Positions 46,966-57,330 of a stretch of DNA of 64,000 nt are shown in pieces (within the stretch, counting starts at the first letter, position 1; each line of letters opens with the position of its first letter). The notes beneath the pieces are model-generated. The model was given only the letters and a program-made list of their open reading frames with translations, made no database searches and was not told the origin of the DNA. The stretch is taken from NCBI RefSeq assembly GCF_019279795.1, contig NC_056745.1:504193359-504257358 (forward strand), in the 5' to 3' direction. The DNA comes from Protopterus annectens. Taxonomy: Eukaryota > Chordata > Ceratodontiformes > Protopteridae. The position numbers and the translations under genes are program-made.

Positions 46966-47505
46966 AACAGTAAAAAACACAGAAATTGGCAAAATACTCT
47001 CTATTCAAACAGTCCAAGTAAATTCAAAAAAGAAAGAGTATACTACGGCTGGAGTACTGTAAAAAACTTTAATTCACCATAAAACAATGAAAGCAATAAA
47101 ACATGGTAAGAGCTTTCATAGTCTATTATACAACTGCTTCTTCAGACCTAAAACCACACACAGCCTAAACTCATTTATACTAATAAAAGCCCAATCAGCA
47201 GGAAGCATTAATTAAGGCATTCCATTCACTCAAGACAGGTTGCAACAAACAGAGAAACCTTTAATGTGTAAGGTGTCTTGCTTTCAAAACTTGTTTCAAA
47301 GAGACCCTGTTATTAAGCCCGGGGGACTTATCACTATTCAAACGTATAATCCACTCTTGTTCTTTCACAATGAGTTTAGGTTGCGTGTGGTTTTAGGTCT
47401 GAAGCAGTTGTATAAGTTTTATTGCTTTTATTGTTTTATGGTGAATTAAAGACTTTTTACAGCACTCCAGCTGTGGTATACTCTCTTTCTTTTTTGAAAT
47501 TTACT
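46966..47505 (-). mobile_element. PLE-2, short Penelope-like insertion with inverted ends
   Basis: Flanked by target duplication TAGTCTGCATAGTT / TAGTCTGCACAGTT (46952-46965, 47506-47519) within the DIRS-G RNase H. Its ends form a roughly 120-bp inverted repeat (about 47025-47165 with 47385-47505), each with the GGTCTGAAGAAGC-type PLE motif. Between them the minus strand encodes KEQEWIIRLNSDKSPGLNNR (about 47370-47310), the C-terminal block after the PLE GIY-YIG domain. It is a 5'-truncated copy with an inverted 3'-end fragment at its 5' side, the same arrangement as PLE-1 but a different family. Confidence 0.78.
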
Positions 47506-48640
47506 TAGTCTGCACAGTTGGCAGGATTTGGTTCCCCCTCTTCCCTCATTTGTTTGTGTATCAGATCACTATGGTACTGTCTGTAACTATCTGTAATGGG
47601 CCTGGGACCATAGATGGTTACGAGAGATGATAGCATCTATTACTGCCAACATCTATTTTAAATTTGTGTGTTTTGGTCTGTCTTTTTTGCTCTAAAGTCT
47701 CTGCACTCTTATCCCCTCTTAGATACTACTCCCCAAACAACGTCGTAAGGTGTCCACTGCTACAGACTGCAATGGATGATAAAATAAGAGACCTGGATTT
47801 TGATAAAACTGGTCTCTCTGCCAAAATATTTACTTCTCACAAACTTCAAACTGGAATCTGGAATGTCAGGGGATATTGAAGCTGGACCATACTGATTTTA
47901 GGTACTAAAGAGTTTTTTTTATAAGGAGTTTTGTTACAGGAGCTATGAAAACAACAGATGTTGTGAGACCCAGTTTCCTGAGAAATTCCCTTGAGACTTT
48001 TGTCAGAGTGGAAAAACTCAGGAATAGATGTATTTTTTTTTTCTGTGGAAGATAAGTTCTTTGAACTGAGGTATGTTACGGACACCTAGGGAGAGCAATC
48101 CTGTGCAAAGGGGTTAAACAAGACTTTTGGATGTTCTCTTGAAACCCAAGTCTAGGCTAGAGATTGCTCACCCAAGTGAAAGACTCCTGATACTTTGAAA
48201 AAGTCTTTGCAAAGATAAACAAGTCATCTAAAGAAGGGAAAATGTGAACACTTTGTAGTCTGAAATAGGCTATCACTGGAGATAGGCACTTTGTAAACAC
48301 CTTTTGGGTTGAGAATAACCAAAGGGGAATATGCAGAGAAGTGAAAGCATTATCCAGGCACAGACAACTTTAAGAAATATCTGAAACCAATTTTAGGAAT
48401 ACAATCTATCTTTTAAATCTAGGGTCATCAAAAACAGATGGGGAATGAGACATTGTGAAGAGAGATTTGAACTTGTCAGCGGTCACAAATTGGATTAGAA
48501 AGGAAAGATCCAGAATCGGTCTTTAGCAGTAGAAACATTCTATTACCCGAGCCAGTATATGAGGTACATTATGGCTTCTTTTCTTTCATATGAAGAATCA
48601 TATTAATGTAATCTTATTGCTTCTGTGTCTCAAATAGCTA

Positions 48641-49659
48641 CCTATTCTTAGAAGATATGACACACTTCTAATCAAGCAGTGGTTGTGTGAAGTGAAAGAG
48701 GGCCCACTTCGGTTTATTCTTGGAGTGCAACCTGTTGATTTTACCCTGTGGAATTTTCTACTGTTCAGCTAGAAGCAGGACGTGGAAGAGACTTGCAGCA
48801 TTTGGACTTGGGCCTGAAGAAACAAAGTTTTGTTTTTTTTTTTTTGGTCAAAGCTGGCTGTGGGGACTAGACACAATGAAGAGTGTACTGTTCGTTTATT
48901 TATTTATTTTATTTTCAAACTATTAAGTCAACTAGGATAATTTTTAGTTTGAATAAACATGTACATTGTTTTGGACTGACTTTTTCACTGAAGCAAGTCA
49001 ATATAAACTGAACTGTAACCTTCTGTAATCATGGGTCTCTAACAGTAGCAGTGTTTTTTTTTTTTTTTTTTTTTTTTTTAAGTCACACCAAAGTAAGGAC
49101 ACTAAACCACTAGGCTGCATGAGTTCACAGGCACAATCTAAGGAAGGAAAGCGCCATAATACAAACACTGGGATAAATCAGAGGAGCATATCAATCAGAA
49201 CAGAATTTCTTATGGGTATGGAAGGAAAATGGAATACCCATAAAAACGTGAATGAAAACAACCCCCAGAAAAAATGTATTATAATTATGGTGCTGATACA
49301 GGACAGGTATGCCCCACAAATATTACGTGCTACTTGACAAACGATAACAGTTCCAAAGAGATGAAAAACAGGGACTGAAAAATATCAGGAGATATTCCCT
49401 GAAGGGGTGAGTCAGATAAGAAGCATACTTTTACACTGTAAGAACGTGATGACCAAATTAAGATAAAAAGAATCATGCAGAGAAAGTGTTAACCTATACA
49501 GCAAAGTAAGCAGACACAAATGTGGTACTAAGTGGCACTATAAGAATGAAAAATGTTAAATCATACAGAAAACAAAACATCCTTATCTGCCAGAATCTCT
49601 ATGATCAATGCCATATGTGACAAAGAGCTTATTCAGTAGACCTCACTATGTAATCTTAC
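48641..49659. other. Intronic sequence with poly-T
   Basis: No gene recognised. T26 at 49054-49079 and a shorter T run at about 48829-48845. This is intron downstream (in gene sense) of the host exon. Confidence 0.5.
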
Positions 49660-49863
49660 CTCTTTAGAATCTTTCACAATCGGTTCCAGTACACTGAGTT
49701 CCTGATGGGTGCCAATCATAGCACTGCTGGTACTTTTATTTCTTGCATGTCCTTTTTTAAATGGAACTTTCATAGAAGGCTGAAGCTCCTTAGTAGGGGA
49801 TGTTGGAGAAGTAGACAGTACCAAGGTCTTCAAAGCAGCAACTTCTGCTTGTAGTGCATCAAT
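49660..49863 (-). CDS. RAB3IP: RAB3IP (Rabin8)-like internal exon
   Basis: A 204-bp, 68-codon exon, phase 0 at both ends. The acceptor is TTTTGCCAG|ATTGATGCA and the donor is AAAGAG|GTAAGA. The translation starts [17 protein letters not shown], the end of the coiled-coil Sec2-type Rab-GEF domain. It continues with [26 protein letters not shown] (Ser/Thr-rich linker) and ends PIVKDSKE. These blocks match what I recall of vertebrate RAB3IP, a guanine-nucleotide exchange factor for RAB8 in vesicle traffic and ciliogenesis; the paralogue RAB3IL1 is less similar in the FKKGH…STSSAM part. No stops or frameshifts. No other exon of this gene was found in the window, so its flanking introns exceed 14 kb upstream and 49 kb downstream. 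Confidence 0.82.
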
Positions 49864-50689
49864 CTGGCAAAATACATAAATTCTGGTTCAGGCATAATAA
49901 TTTACAATTTAATTCAAGTTTAATGTAGTTTAGCAAGAGAGAGACTGTAAAGGCACTGAATTCTGCTTTGTCACCAAATTCTCCTAATTATGTCTTAAAA
50001 TGCTTTGTACACCAAAAGTAGTCTAGTGGCCAAAGATCTTCCTCAACTTAACTTCCCACTTTAGAAATGTTCTCCTTTCATGCAAATGTCAGAAACCCTT
50101 CAAGCATTAATATTTTCAAATACTTGCTAAATATTCACCTTTCTAGGAACTACAGGTGCAAATGTTTCAACTTCTGCAACCTAGTACCGCATTAACCCAT
50201 AACTGGGTGTGGGTAATGCTGGACTTACCTACGGTTGATGTGGTTTGGTCATGAGGGCGAGGTTAAGGTGTGCAATTAGAATAAGCAGGAAATTTCCTGA
50301 AACATTATACACAGTGTTAATTCCATGTAAGTAACTATGTATAGCATTTTTATATCCTTTGTCTACAAAGCACAAATTGTTGTACGACAGTGAATATTTT
50401 ATTTTTTCTCTAGCAATCTTTGTTTGTTTTCGTTTTGTAAACTACAGATGCAGCATATCTTACTTCTCAGTTATGACTGCAACAAATGTTGGTGTGTGGT
50501 TAAGTGTTAGAAAAAGGTTTGTAAATTTCAAGAAAAAAATTGACAATGTTTTAATCTATTAATATCCCCTTCTGAATAATTATAGAATCACTTCCTTTTC
50601 AGTTATTGCTCTAATTAGTGATACAGTGGTAGCAACACTACTATACTTGTTCATTTAACAGTACAAAAAAATGATCCTACAGAAAATCC
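49864..50689. other. Unannotated intronic sequence
   Basis: The polypyrimidine-like sequence just beyond the acceptor is modest. Nothing else recognised. Confidence 0.5.
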
Positions 50690-51030
50690 TCATCACCACC
50701 AGGTTAACATGGTAAAAACAATCAAGCATATTCAACACCACAACCTCCAAGCCTCTAAAACGCACTCCGATATAATGTGTACGCCCAAAACATAAGGAAA
50801 AATATCATTATTAGGTCTGACATATGTGAATTTACATGTACTGTTAAAATGAGACCTCATAATCATTAGTCCACTTTTGCAGCTCACACAAAATACTTTG
50901 AAAATACTTTTGACCATCAAGAGACCACCAAGAGATAAGGCGGCTCTCTACTTTATCAATACATCCAATATCTAAGGCTAAAGGGTATGGTTGATACAAA
51001 AATTAAAAAAGAAAAGGCCTTGAACCTGTA
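50690..51030 (-). pseudogene. LINE RT fragment (Jockey/CR1-like)
   Basis: The minus strand reads LQKWTNDYEVSF, then after a shift NSTCKFTYVRPNND and FPYVLGVHIISECV. This fits the post-catalytic 'W…FN..KC..M..G..N….Y.L.G' block of LINE RTs. Too short to classify. It abuts the RTE tail at 51035. Confidence 0.45.
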
Positions 51031-51034
51031 CTCA

Positions 51035-51848
51035 TTCATCATCATCATCATCATCATCATTTTTCGGTTGTTCCTGTTAGGGGTCGCCACAGCGGATCAT
51101 CTGTTTCCATTTCTTCCTGTCCTCTGCATCTTACTCTGTCACACCAACCATCTGCATGTCCTCTCTCACCACATCCATAAACCTTATCTTAGGCCTTCCT
51201 CTTTTCCTGTTACCTGGTAGCTTCATCCTTAGCATCTTTTTCCCAATATACTCAGCATCCCTCCTCAGCACATGTCCAAACCAACGTAATCTTGCCACTC
51301 TGGCTTTGTCTCCAAACCTTCCAACCTTGGCTGACCCTCTAATATACTTATTCATAATCCTGTTCACCCTCGTCACACCCAGTGCAAATCTTAACATCTT
51401 TAACTCTGCCACATCCAGCTCAAACTTCTGCCTTTTGTCAATGCCACTGTCTCCAACCCATATAACATAGCTGGTCTCACTACCCTCTTGCAGACCTTCC
51501 CTTTCACTCTTACTGGTACTAGTCTGTCACAAATCACTCCTGACACTCTTCTCCACCAACTCCATCCTGCCTATACTCTCTTCTTTACCTCTCTTCCACA
51601 CTCACCGTTGCTCTGAACTATTGATCCAAAGTATTTAAACTCATCCACCTTCGCCACCTCTACTCCTTGCATCCTCACCATTCCTCTATCCTCCCCTCCC
51701 ATTCACACACATATATTCTGTCTTAGTCCTACTGACCTTCATTCCTCTTCTCTCTAGAGCATATCTCAATCTCTCCAGTGTCTCCTCCACCTGTTCCCTA
51801 CTCTCACTACAGATCACAATGTCATTTGCAAACATCATAGTCCACTAT
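51035..51848 (-). mobile_element. RTE LINE, 5'-truncated 3' end
   Basis: The minus strand begins inside RT at MMFANDIVICSESREQVEET (about 51840; catalytic FADD box reads FAND). It continues ERRGMKVSRTKTEYMCVN and KYFGS-type sequence. The ORF end 51412-51131 carries RFALGVTRVNRIMNKYIRGS, RLRWFGHVLRRDAEYIGKKM and NRKRGRPKIRFMDVVREDMQ. The 3' tail CCGCTGTGGCGACCCCTAAC ends in (ATG)n (51037-51060), the typical RTE 3' repeat. One or two frameshifts between. Confidence 0.85.
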
Positions 51849-51849
51849 A

Positions 51850-52330
51850 TCATCAAAATACCTTGAACTAAGTCCCCTTATCAGTCAACAATGAGGGATG
51901 TTCCTGCAACCAGTTTCAACTTCAGTCAATAATGTATGGGTTAATAAACCAACAATCAAGTGATAATATGCCCTTATCAGGAGACAGTATAATGCTTTAT
52001 CAAAATCGTAAAAAAATGTCAACATGTATATTGCAATCAACAGGCAAAGGAACATCAGGGTAAAACAATGTCAGATTAATAACACAGATGCTCCACAATC
52101 CTCAAATTTTCAGATATTCCCATTGCTTTCATAGTGTATACCACAACCCTTTCAAAGTACTCGCTAGTAAAAATGTATTGGTCTATAGTAACTACTTTTC
52201 TTGCATCCTCACCTTTATATGGCGGAACTTGAAATGCTTTCTTTCAAATGAAAGACAAAATCCTCCTTCAAGGACTGTTTTAACAATTTTACCAGTAATG
52301 AACACAGTATAACCTTTATGCTGTACTGTG
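51850..52330 (-). pseudogene. Possible LINE RT relic
   Basis: The minus strand reads IDQYIFTSEYFERVVVYTMK (about 52195-52130), resembling the '(N)YRPI.LTS…FERVV' finger block of Jockey-like LINE RTs, with weak RT-like pieces to either side. Weak; could be coincidental. Confidence 0.35.
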
Positions 52331-52796
52331 CTCTTCTGGGTCAGACACGGTATGCTTATTAATCCTTAATAAGGCACCCACTCATACTGTATAAAGGGAC
52401 AAACCTCTTTCTCCTTATTAACTATGGCTGCCAATGCAGTTTTAAAAAAAAGAAAAAGAAATCACTGCTCTTATCAGTAATCAACTTCATACCCTAACAA
52501 AATCTTATTGTGCTCTATTTTCTCAAACATATAAAACAGTTTTCATATCATCCTTAGAATTTCTCACTAACAGTAATCCGTACTGTTTTTTTTTTTTGCT
52601 CTTCCCATTTATTTTCTAAATTTCTTACAAATCTGTTTATAACTAATGTGTCTCTTCTCTAAATGTTTTATCTGTAACTCTAGCCAATGTGAATTTTTCT
52701 TCCTTGATAGTTTTAGTAATCTTCTGTTCAATCAAAATATCCTACTAATTTGGACAGTATTTTTAAGCTTAATTGGATCATTCATACTCAATAAAA
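52331..52796. other. Unannotated intronic sequence
   Basis: AT-rich, no gene recognised; ends at the left terminus of DIRS-F. Confidence 0.5.
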
Positions 52797-53039
52797 AGAA
52801 GTTATGTACTCACCATAACGTTCCAACTGAGTAGTTACACTTCATTTTTCTGCAACCTGTGGGTATTCAGATCCATATCGGATTTGAGCCGGCAACTTTA
52901 CAAGCATCTGCTCCGAGCTCCAAGCTCCTCCCCCTTGCCCATAACCCATCATCATCTCCTACCTTCCCTCAAATCGAGTTTGCCGCAACTCAAACCACTC
53001 AGCAACTCAATTTAGCATAAACCATACATGAAAAAACTC

Positions 53040-53142
53040 AGGTTGCAGAAAAATGAAGTGTAACTACTCAGATGGAACGTTATGGTGAGTACATAACTTC
53101 TTTATCTGAAGTAGTTAACTTCATTTTATCTGCAACCTGTGG
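53040..53142. repeat. DIRS-F internal complementary region
   Basis: The left half is complementary to the left terminus (GTTCCATCTGAGTAGTTACA inverse of 52820-52850 with GTTATGGTGAGTACATAACT) and the right half to the right terminus (GTAGTTAACTTCATTTTATC). Confidence 0.82.
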
Positions 53143-53179
53143 GACAGAGTCCCCAGCTACTCAAACTCTTGGGAGGCCC

Positions 53180-53777
53180 TCATGGAACGATATTCCTGAG
53201 CACCACAGAGCTGAAGGATACTCTCCCTCTAGAGATCAAATCCAACTTATAATGAGAAATGAAGGTAAGTGACTTTGCCCAAGTTGCTGCCGCACAAATG
53301 TCATCCAATGAGACCCTAGACCAAAAGGCAGCAGAAGTCACCATAGATCTGGTAGAATGAGCTTTAACAGGACCAGGTAGAGACAAACTTTTTTGTAAAT
53401 TTGCAAAATACATAATGTAATCCATCTAGCTAAGGAAACCTTGGAGATGGCTTTCTCTAAAAAGGGCTTAGAAAAAGACACAAATAACTAGTCAGACTTA
53501 TGGAAGGGCTTTGTTCTGTGTAAATAAAAATGAAACTTCTATGAATATCTAGCAAATTCACCCTTGTTCTGAAAATTTGGAAAGAAAACAGGCAGGTTAA
53601 TTGTTTGATTAACGTTTGATTCAGAAGCCACTTTTGATAAAGAAGGGTTTGTACGGAGAGAAACCCTGTCCTTATGGAAGATCAAATAAGGGGGCACACG
53701 GCAGACAAAGCCTGAAGCAAAGAAACCCTTCTAGCTGATGCAATGGCCACTAGGAAGGCTGTCTTCCATGATAAGAA
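53180..53777 (-). pseudogene. DIRS-F tyrosine recombinase, C-terminal part
   Basis: From the DIRS-D insertion point the minus strand reads LSWKTAFLVAIASARRVSLL (catalytic Arg), then KDRVSLRTNPSL and NLPVFFP. The final frame 53425-53180 has AHSTRSMVTSAAF (HxxR), TWAKSLTF (Trp in place of the usual His pattern) and SHYKLDLISRG (Tyr). Several stops lie between 53430 and 53700. Confidence 0.8.
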
Positions 53778-54180
53778 AGTACAGTTTTGTACCTACCATA
53801 AATGTAGATGTTCGAGTGCTAATACAGCTGCAGTAATCACATATGGGTTCTCTGCTGTCAGGCGGTCCCTCGGTCGGCCGAATTCCAAGTCTTGGTCCGG
53901 CGTCGGTTGCTGTCGCTTTCTTTCCTGATGGCAGTGCGACAGGGGTATATAAGACACAGCCGATGCCATATTCTTCAGTCTTTTCTTGCCCCAGATGTCA
54001 GGTGCTCCCAGAAGGAAGGCAATACATAAATTATATATGAAAATATATTCAAGCAATGCAATGTAATCAAAAAACAATAGTTGCAAGCAAATACACCATA
54101 GGAGGATAACCCAAATTAGGTTGTAAGAAGAGGTGTTAGCCACTAGTCCTTTACCAAGAGGGGAAGGAGAGAGGGAAACC

Positions 54181-54280
54181 TGTACTGCAGCTGTATTAGC
54201 ACTCGAACATCTACATTTATGGTAGGTACAAAACTGTACTATGTTCATCGTGCATACAGCTGCAGTAATCACATATGGGT
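54181..54280. repeat. DIRS-D internal complementary region
   Basis: Contains ACTGTACT|ATGTTC, the fused ends, flanked by sequence complementary to both termini. Confidence 0.88.
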
Positions 54281-54313
54281 AGAATCCCAAAGCTACACAC
54301 AGGGTGGTAGGCA

Positions 54314-55942
54314 CTAGGTGGAACTGGGATGAGCCAGAATGCCATGCAATACAGCAGTGGCAAAGCCTGCTCTAGTTTTGGAATATAAAGGCAGGTGGTA
54401 GTGTTTTGTGAAGGTATGCACAGAACTCCAAGTGGCTGCCTCCAAAATATCTTTGGTAAGAACTCCTCTGAGGAAGGCTGTAGGGGTAGCTGTGGCCCTG
54501 GTGGAGTGGGGTCTGATGCCTGTAGGGACAGATTTCCCATGATAGGAGTAACAAAACCGTATGCAGTGGCCTATCCATTTTGAAATTGTCTGTTTGGTCA
54601 CTGGCTTCCCTTGAGCTCCTACAGCATAGGACACAAAAAGTTGTTGTGATTTCCTAAAAGGCTTTGTTCTGCCCAAGTAATAACGTAGCTGTCTATGGAT
54701 GTCTAAAGAGTGCAGCAGCCTTTCCCCTTTGTTTTGAGGATTGGGGTAAAAGGTAGGCAAGTGTATGGCTTGATTTAAAGCTACCCTGGATACCACTTTA
54801 GGCATAAATGATGGGTTGGTTCGAAGGGAAACCCTGTCCTGATGGAAAATCAGGAAGGGCTGCACAGCCATGAGGGCTTGCAGTTCCGAAGCCCTACGAG
54901 CTGAGGTAATGGCCAGAAGGAAGGCTGTTTTCCAGGACAAATATTGCAAATCTGTTGAGGCAGCTGGTTCAAAGGGAGGCAATGTTAATTTTTCTAGAAT
55001 ATAATTAAGATCCCAGGCTGGGACTGGTTGTTTCCTTGGTGGTCTTATATTCTTAGCCCCTCTGAGGAACTGTCTTAAGAGTGGGTGAGAGAATAAGGGT
55101 GGATCCGTGTTGAATTCTGCAGAAATGGCTGAGGCATGGATTTTTATGGAGGAAAATGAGAGCCCACTGTTCAGCAGCTCAGCTAGATACTGTAATACCT
55201 GAGGCAAATTTAGTTTTGTAGGGTCCTGGCCTTTTTTCTCATTCCAAGAGCAAAACCGTTTCCATTTTGCTGAGTAAGCCTTTCCAGTAGATGGCCTTCT
55301 GGCCTCCAAAATGACATCCTGTACCTCTTTGGAGAGTAAGGTCTGTTGAGGTGTTAAGGAATTTTCCATGCAGCGAGACGGAGTGTTTTCAGCTGACTGT
55401 GAAGAGTTTTGTAGTTGTGCTGAGTCAGCAGAAGAGGCATTAGAGGTAGGGACCAGGAAGGGGTATGTGTTAGGCTCCTCAGGAGTGGGTACCAGTGCTG
55501 TCTTGGCCAGTCTGGAGCAATCAGTATCATCTTCGTGCTGTCTGCTCTTGCTTTCAAGAGCACCTTGGGCAGAAGAGGCAGAGGTGGGAAAGCATACACT
55601 GTCCATGCTGTCCAACTGAATGAAAAGGCGTCCACTCTCCAGGCCTTTGGATGGAAGGTCCTTGAACAAAACTTTTCCAATTGATGATTCCTGTGGGAGG
55701 CGAAGAGGTCTATGTCTGGCCTTCCCCACGCTTGGATTATCTGTGTAAACACCTGAGGATGCAACTTCCATTCGTGCGGATCTGTCATATTTCTGCTTAG
55801 ACTGTCTGCCAGCGTGTTTTCCAAGCCTGGCAAGTACTGTGCTTGAAGTTCCATTTGCCATTCCAGAGCCAAGTTCCAAAGTGTCATGGCTAGTCTGCAC
55901 AGGGGGTATGAATGTGTTCCTCCTTGTTTGTTTATGTACCAC
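54314..55942 (-). CDS. DIRS-D tyrosine recombinase, intact frame
   Basis: A 542-codon open frame. The first 200 or so codons overprint the RNase H/methyltransferase-like region in another frame and may not be translated. The enzyme proper starts near residue 205 (VQDVILEARRPSTGKAYSAK) with the SAM-like N-terminal domain. The catalytic core has Arg in SARRASELQ (about 346), TKQTISKWIGHCIRFCY, HxxR in HSTRATA (about 478), His in WSSVHTFTK (about 507) and the nucleophile Tyr in KHYHL (about 513). It would integrate the circular cDNA without target duplication. No mutation of a key residue is seen. The start codon is uncertain; the ATG at 55942 is simply the most upstream. Confidence 0.88.
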   Translation of the reverse strand: MVHKQTRRNTFIPPVQTSHDTLELGSGMANGTSSTVLARLGKHAGRQSKQKYDRSARMEVASSGVYTDNPSVGKARHRPLRLPQESSIGKVLFKDLPSKGLESGRLFIQLDSMDSVCFPTSASSAQGALESKSRQHEDDTDCSRLAKTALVPTPEEPNTYPFLVPTSNASSADSAQLQNSSQSAENTPSRCMENSLTPQQTLLSKEVQDVILEARRPSTGKAYSAKWKRFCSWNEKKGQDPTKLNLPQVLQYLAELLNSGLSFSSIKIHASAISAEFNTDPPLFSHPLLRQFLRGAKNIRPPRKQPVPAWDLNYILEKLTLPPFEPAASTDLQYLSWKTAFLLAITSARRASELQALMAVQPFLIFHQDRVSLRTNPSFMPKVVSRVALNQAIHLPTFYPNPQNKGERLLHSLDIHRQLRYYLGRTKPFRKSQQLFVSYAVGAQGKPVTKQTISKWIGHCIRFCYSYHGKSVPTGIRPHSTRATATPTAFLRGVLTKDILEAATWSSVHTFTKHYHLPLYSKTRAGFATAVLHGILAHPSST

Positions 55943-57330
55943 ATTACTGTGGTGTTGTCTGTTCTTATTAATAATTGTCCTGGATGCAGGAGGTCCTTGA
56001 ATGCTGTAATTGCATTTATCACTGCTAGCATTTCTTTTTGATGTGAAGGTGCTTTTCCTTTTTGGACCATTTGCACTGCATACACTTGTCTGTCATGTGC
56101 GTGCTCCACACGTAATCTGAGGCATCTGTTGTGATGACTTGATTTGCTTGAGGCTTGCAGAATGGGAGACCTGTGTTTGTTTGACATGCTTGGGCCCACC
56201 ATAGAAATTCCTTTTGCAAACATGGAATTATTGGTATTATTGTTTCCAAATTGTGGCTGTGCTGAGACCATAGGTTTTTTAGGTACCATTGAAGTTTTCT
56301 CATATGCAACTTTGCACATGGGATTAAAAGAATGCAAGATGCCATGAAGCCCAGAGCCTGCAGGATTTTCCTTGCAGTAAGCCTGGTACAATTTGCTAGT
56401 ATTTTGAAGTACTGAGTTAATTGCCCCTGTTTTTCTGGCGTAAGGTAGGCCCATCTGGGTGTTTGTGTCCAAGTTGGCACCCAGGAAAGTTATTTTCTGA
56501 GATGGTGTTAGCCTGGATTTCTCTTTGTTGATTGTGTATCCCAGAGAATTCAGTAACTGTATTGCATAAGCCAGGTGTTCCAGAAGTTTGTGCTTGCTGT
56601 CCGCTTGGATCAGGCAGTCATCCAAATAAGGGTAAATTTGTATCCCTTGAAGTCTGCAGTAGGCGATTACTGATGCCAGGCATTTTGTGAATACTCTGGG
56701 CGCAGTAGATAAGCCAAAGGGCAATGCAGAGAATTGATAGTGGATTCAACCTGCAAGAAATCTGAGGTATCTTCTGCAGCTTTGTCCGATTGGGACATGC
56801 AGGTATGCCTCCTTGAGGTCCAATGTTACCAGCCAAAACCCCTTGCCCAGCATGGGAAGAAGCTGCTGTAATGTGAGCATCTTGAATTTTGGTACGAGTA
56901 GAAATGTATTTAGGATGGATAAGTCCAAAATGGGTCTCCAGTCGGTTCCTTTCCTTGGTACCAGGAATAGTCTGGAATAAAAACCTTGACCTTGTTCGTG
57001 AGTAGGTACCTCTTGAATAGCTTTCATGTCCATGAGTTTTGAAATTTGTATTTGTGCCTCTGCCCTTTGATTGTGTGGCAGGTTTGGCATGCCTCTCATT
57101 TTTGGAAGAGTGTGAAAATGAAATCTGTAGCCTCTGTTTATAATGTCCAGGATCCATTTGTCTGTTGTGATAATATGCCAATTTCTTGTAAGTAATGCCA
57201 GCTTTCCTCCCAAGGGAGCTGCCAGCTGAGACTTGCTTGGCATGAAAAGGAGGAAGTCATTGGGTTTGTTTTCTGTATTGTTGTGCACTGTCCTCGCCAC
57301 CTCTTGGTGCTGGAGTTTGCCATTGTCTGC
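55354..57330 (-). pseudogene. DIRS-D RT-RNase H-methyltransferase-like gene with one stop
   Basis: One frame, 57564 to 55354, broken by a single TGA at 56746-56748 (after RYLRFLAG, before IHYQFSA). RT: LAAPLGGKLALL, ILDLSILNTFLL, FKMLTLQQLLPML, LDLKEAYLHV, MPFGLSTAPRVFTK, YPYLDDCLIQA, GYTINKEKS. Between about 56455 and 56030 the frame is displaced; the proper thumb/RNase H reading (AYLTPEKQGQLTQYF, TTDASDYVWSTH) lies in the frame 56480-56025. Then QKEMLAVINA, TDNTTVMWYINKQGG, NTLADSLSRNMTDPHEW. Methyltransferase-like part: IDLFASHRNHQLEKFC, YAFPPLPLLPKVL, LIAPDWPRQHWYP. It ends before the recombinase core. Confidence 0.9.

Larger units (their letters stand above)
46236..48640 (-). mobile_element. 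DIRS-G, ancient relic
   Basis: Minus-strand fragments align in order with group 1 DIRS. They are a methyltransferase-like piece (QQAKFCSRTPHNKAWKKYAF, about 46740-46690), RNase H pieces (46840-46960 and 47505-47660, including the ATGGCTAGTCTGCA and TTTGTTTGTGTATCA blocks), and RT pieces around YLDD (48210-48330, TCATCTAAAGAAGG, GCACTTTGTAAACACC) and fingers (48400-48560). No intact frame and no termini. Oldest DIRS in the window; interrupted by a SINE, an AT-rich simple repeat (about 46660-46700) and PLE-2. Confidence 0.68.
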
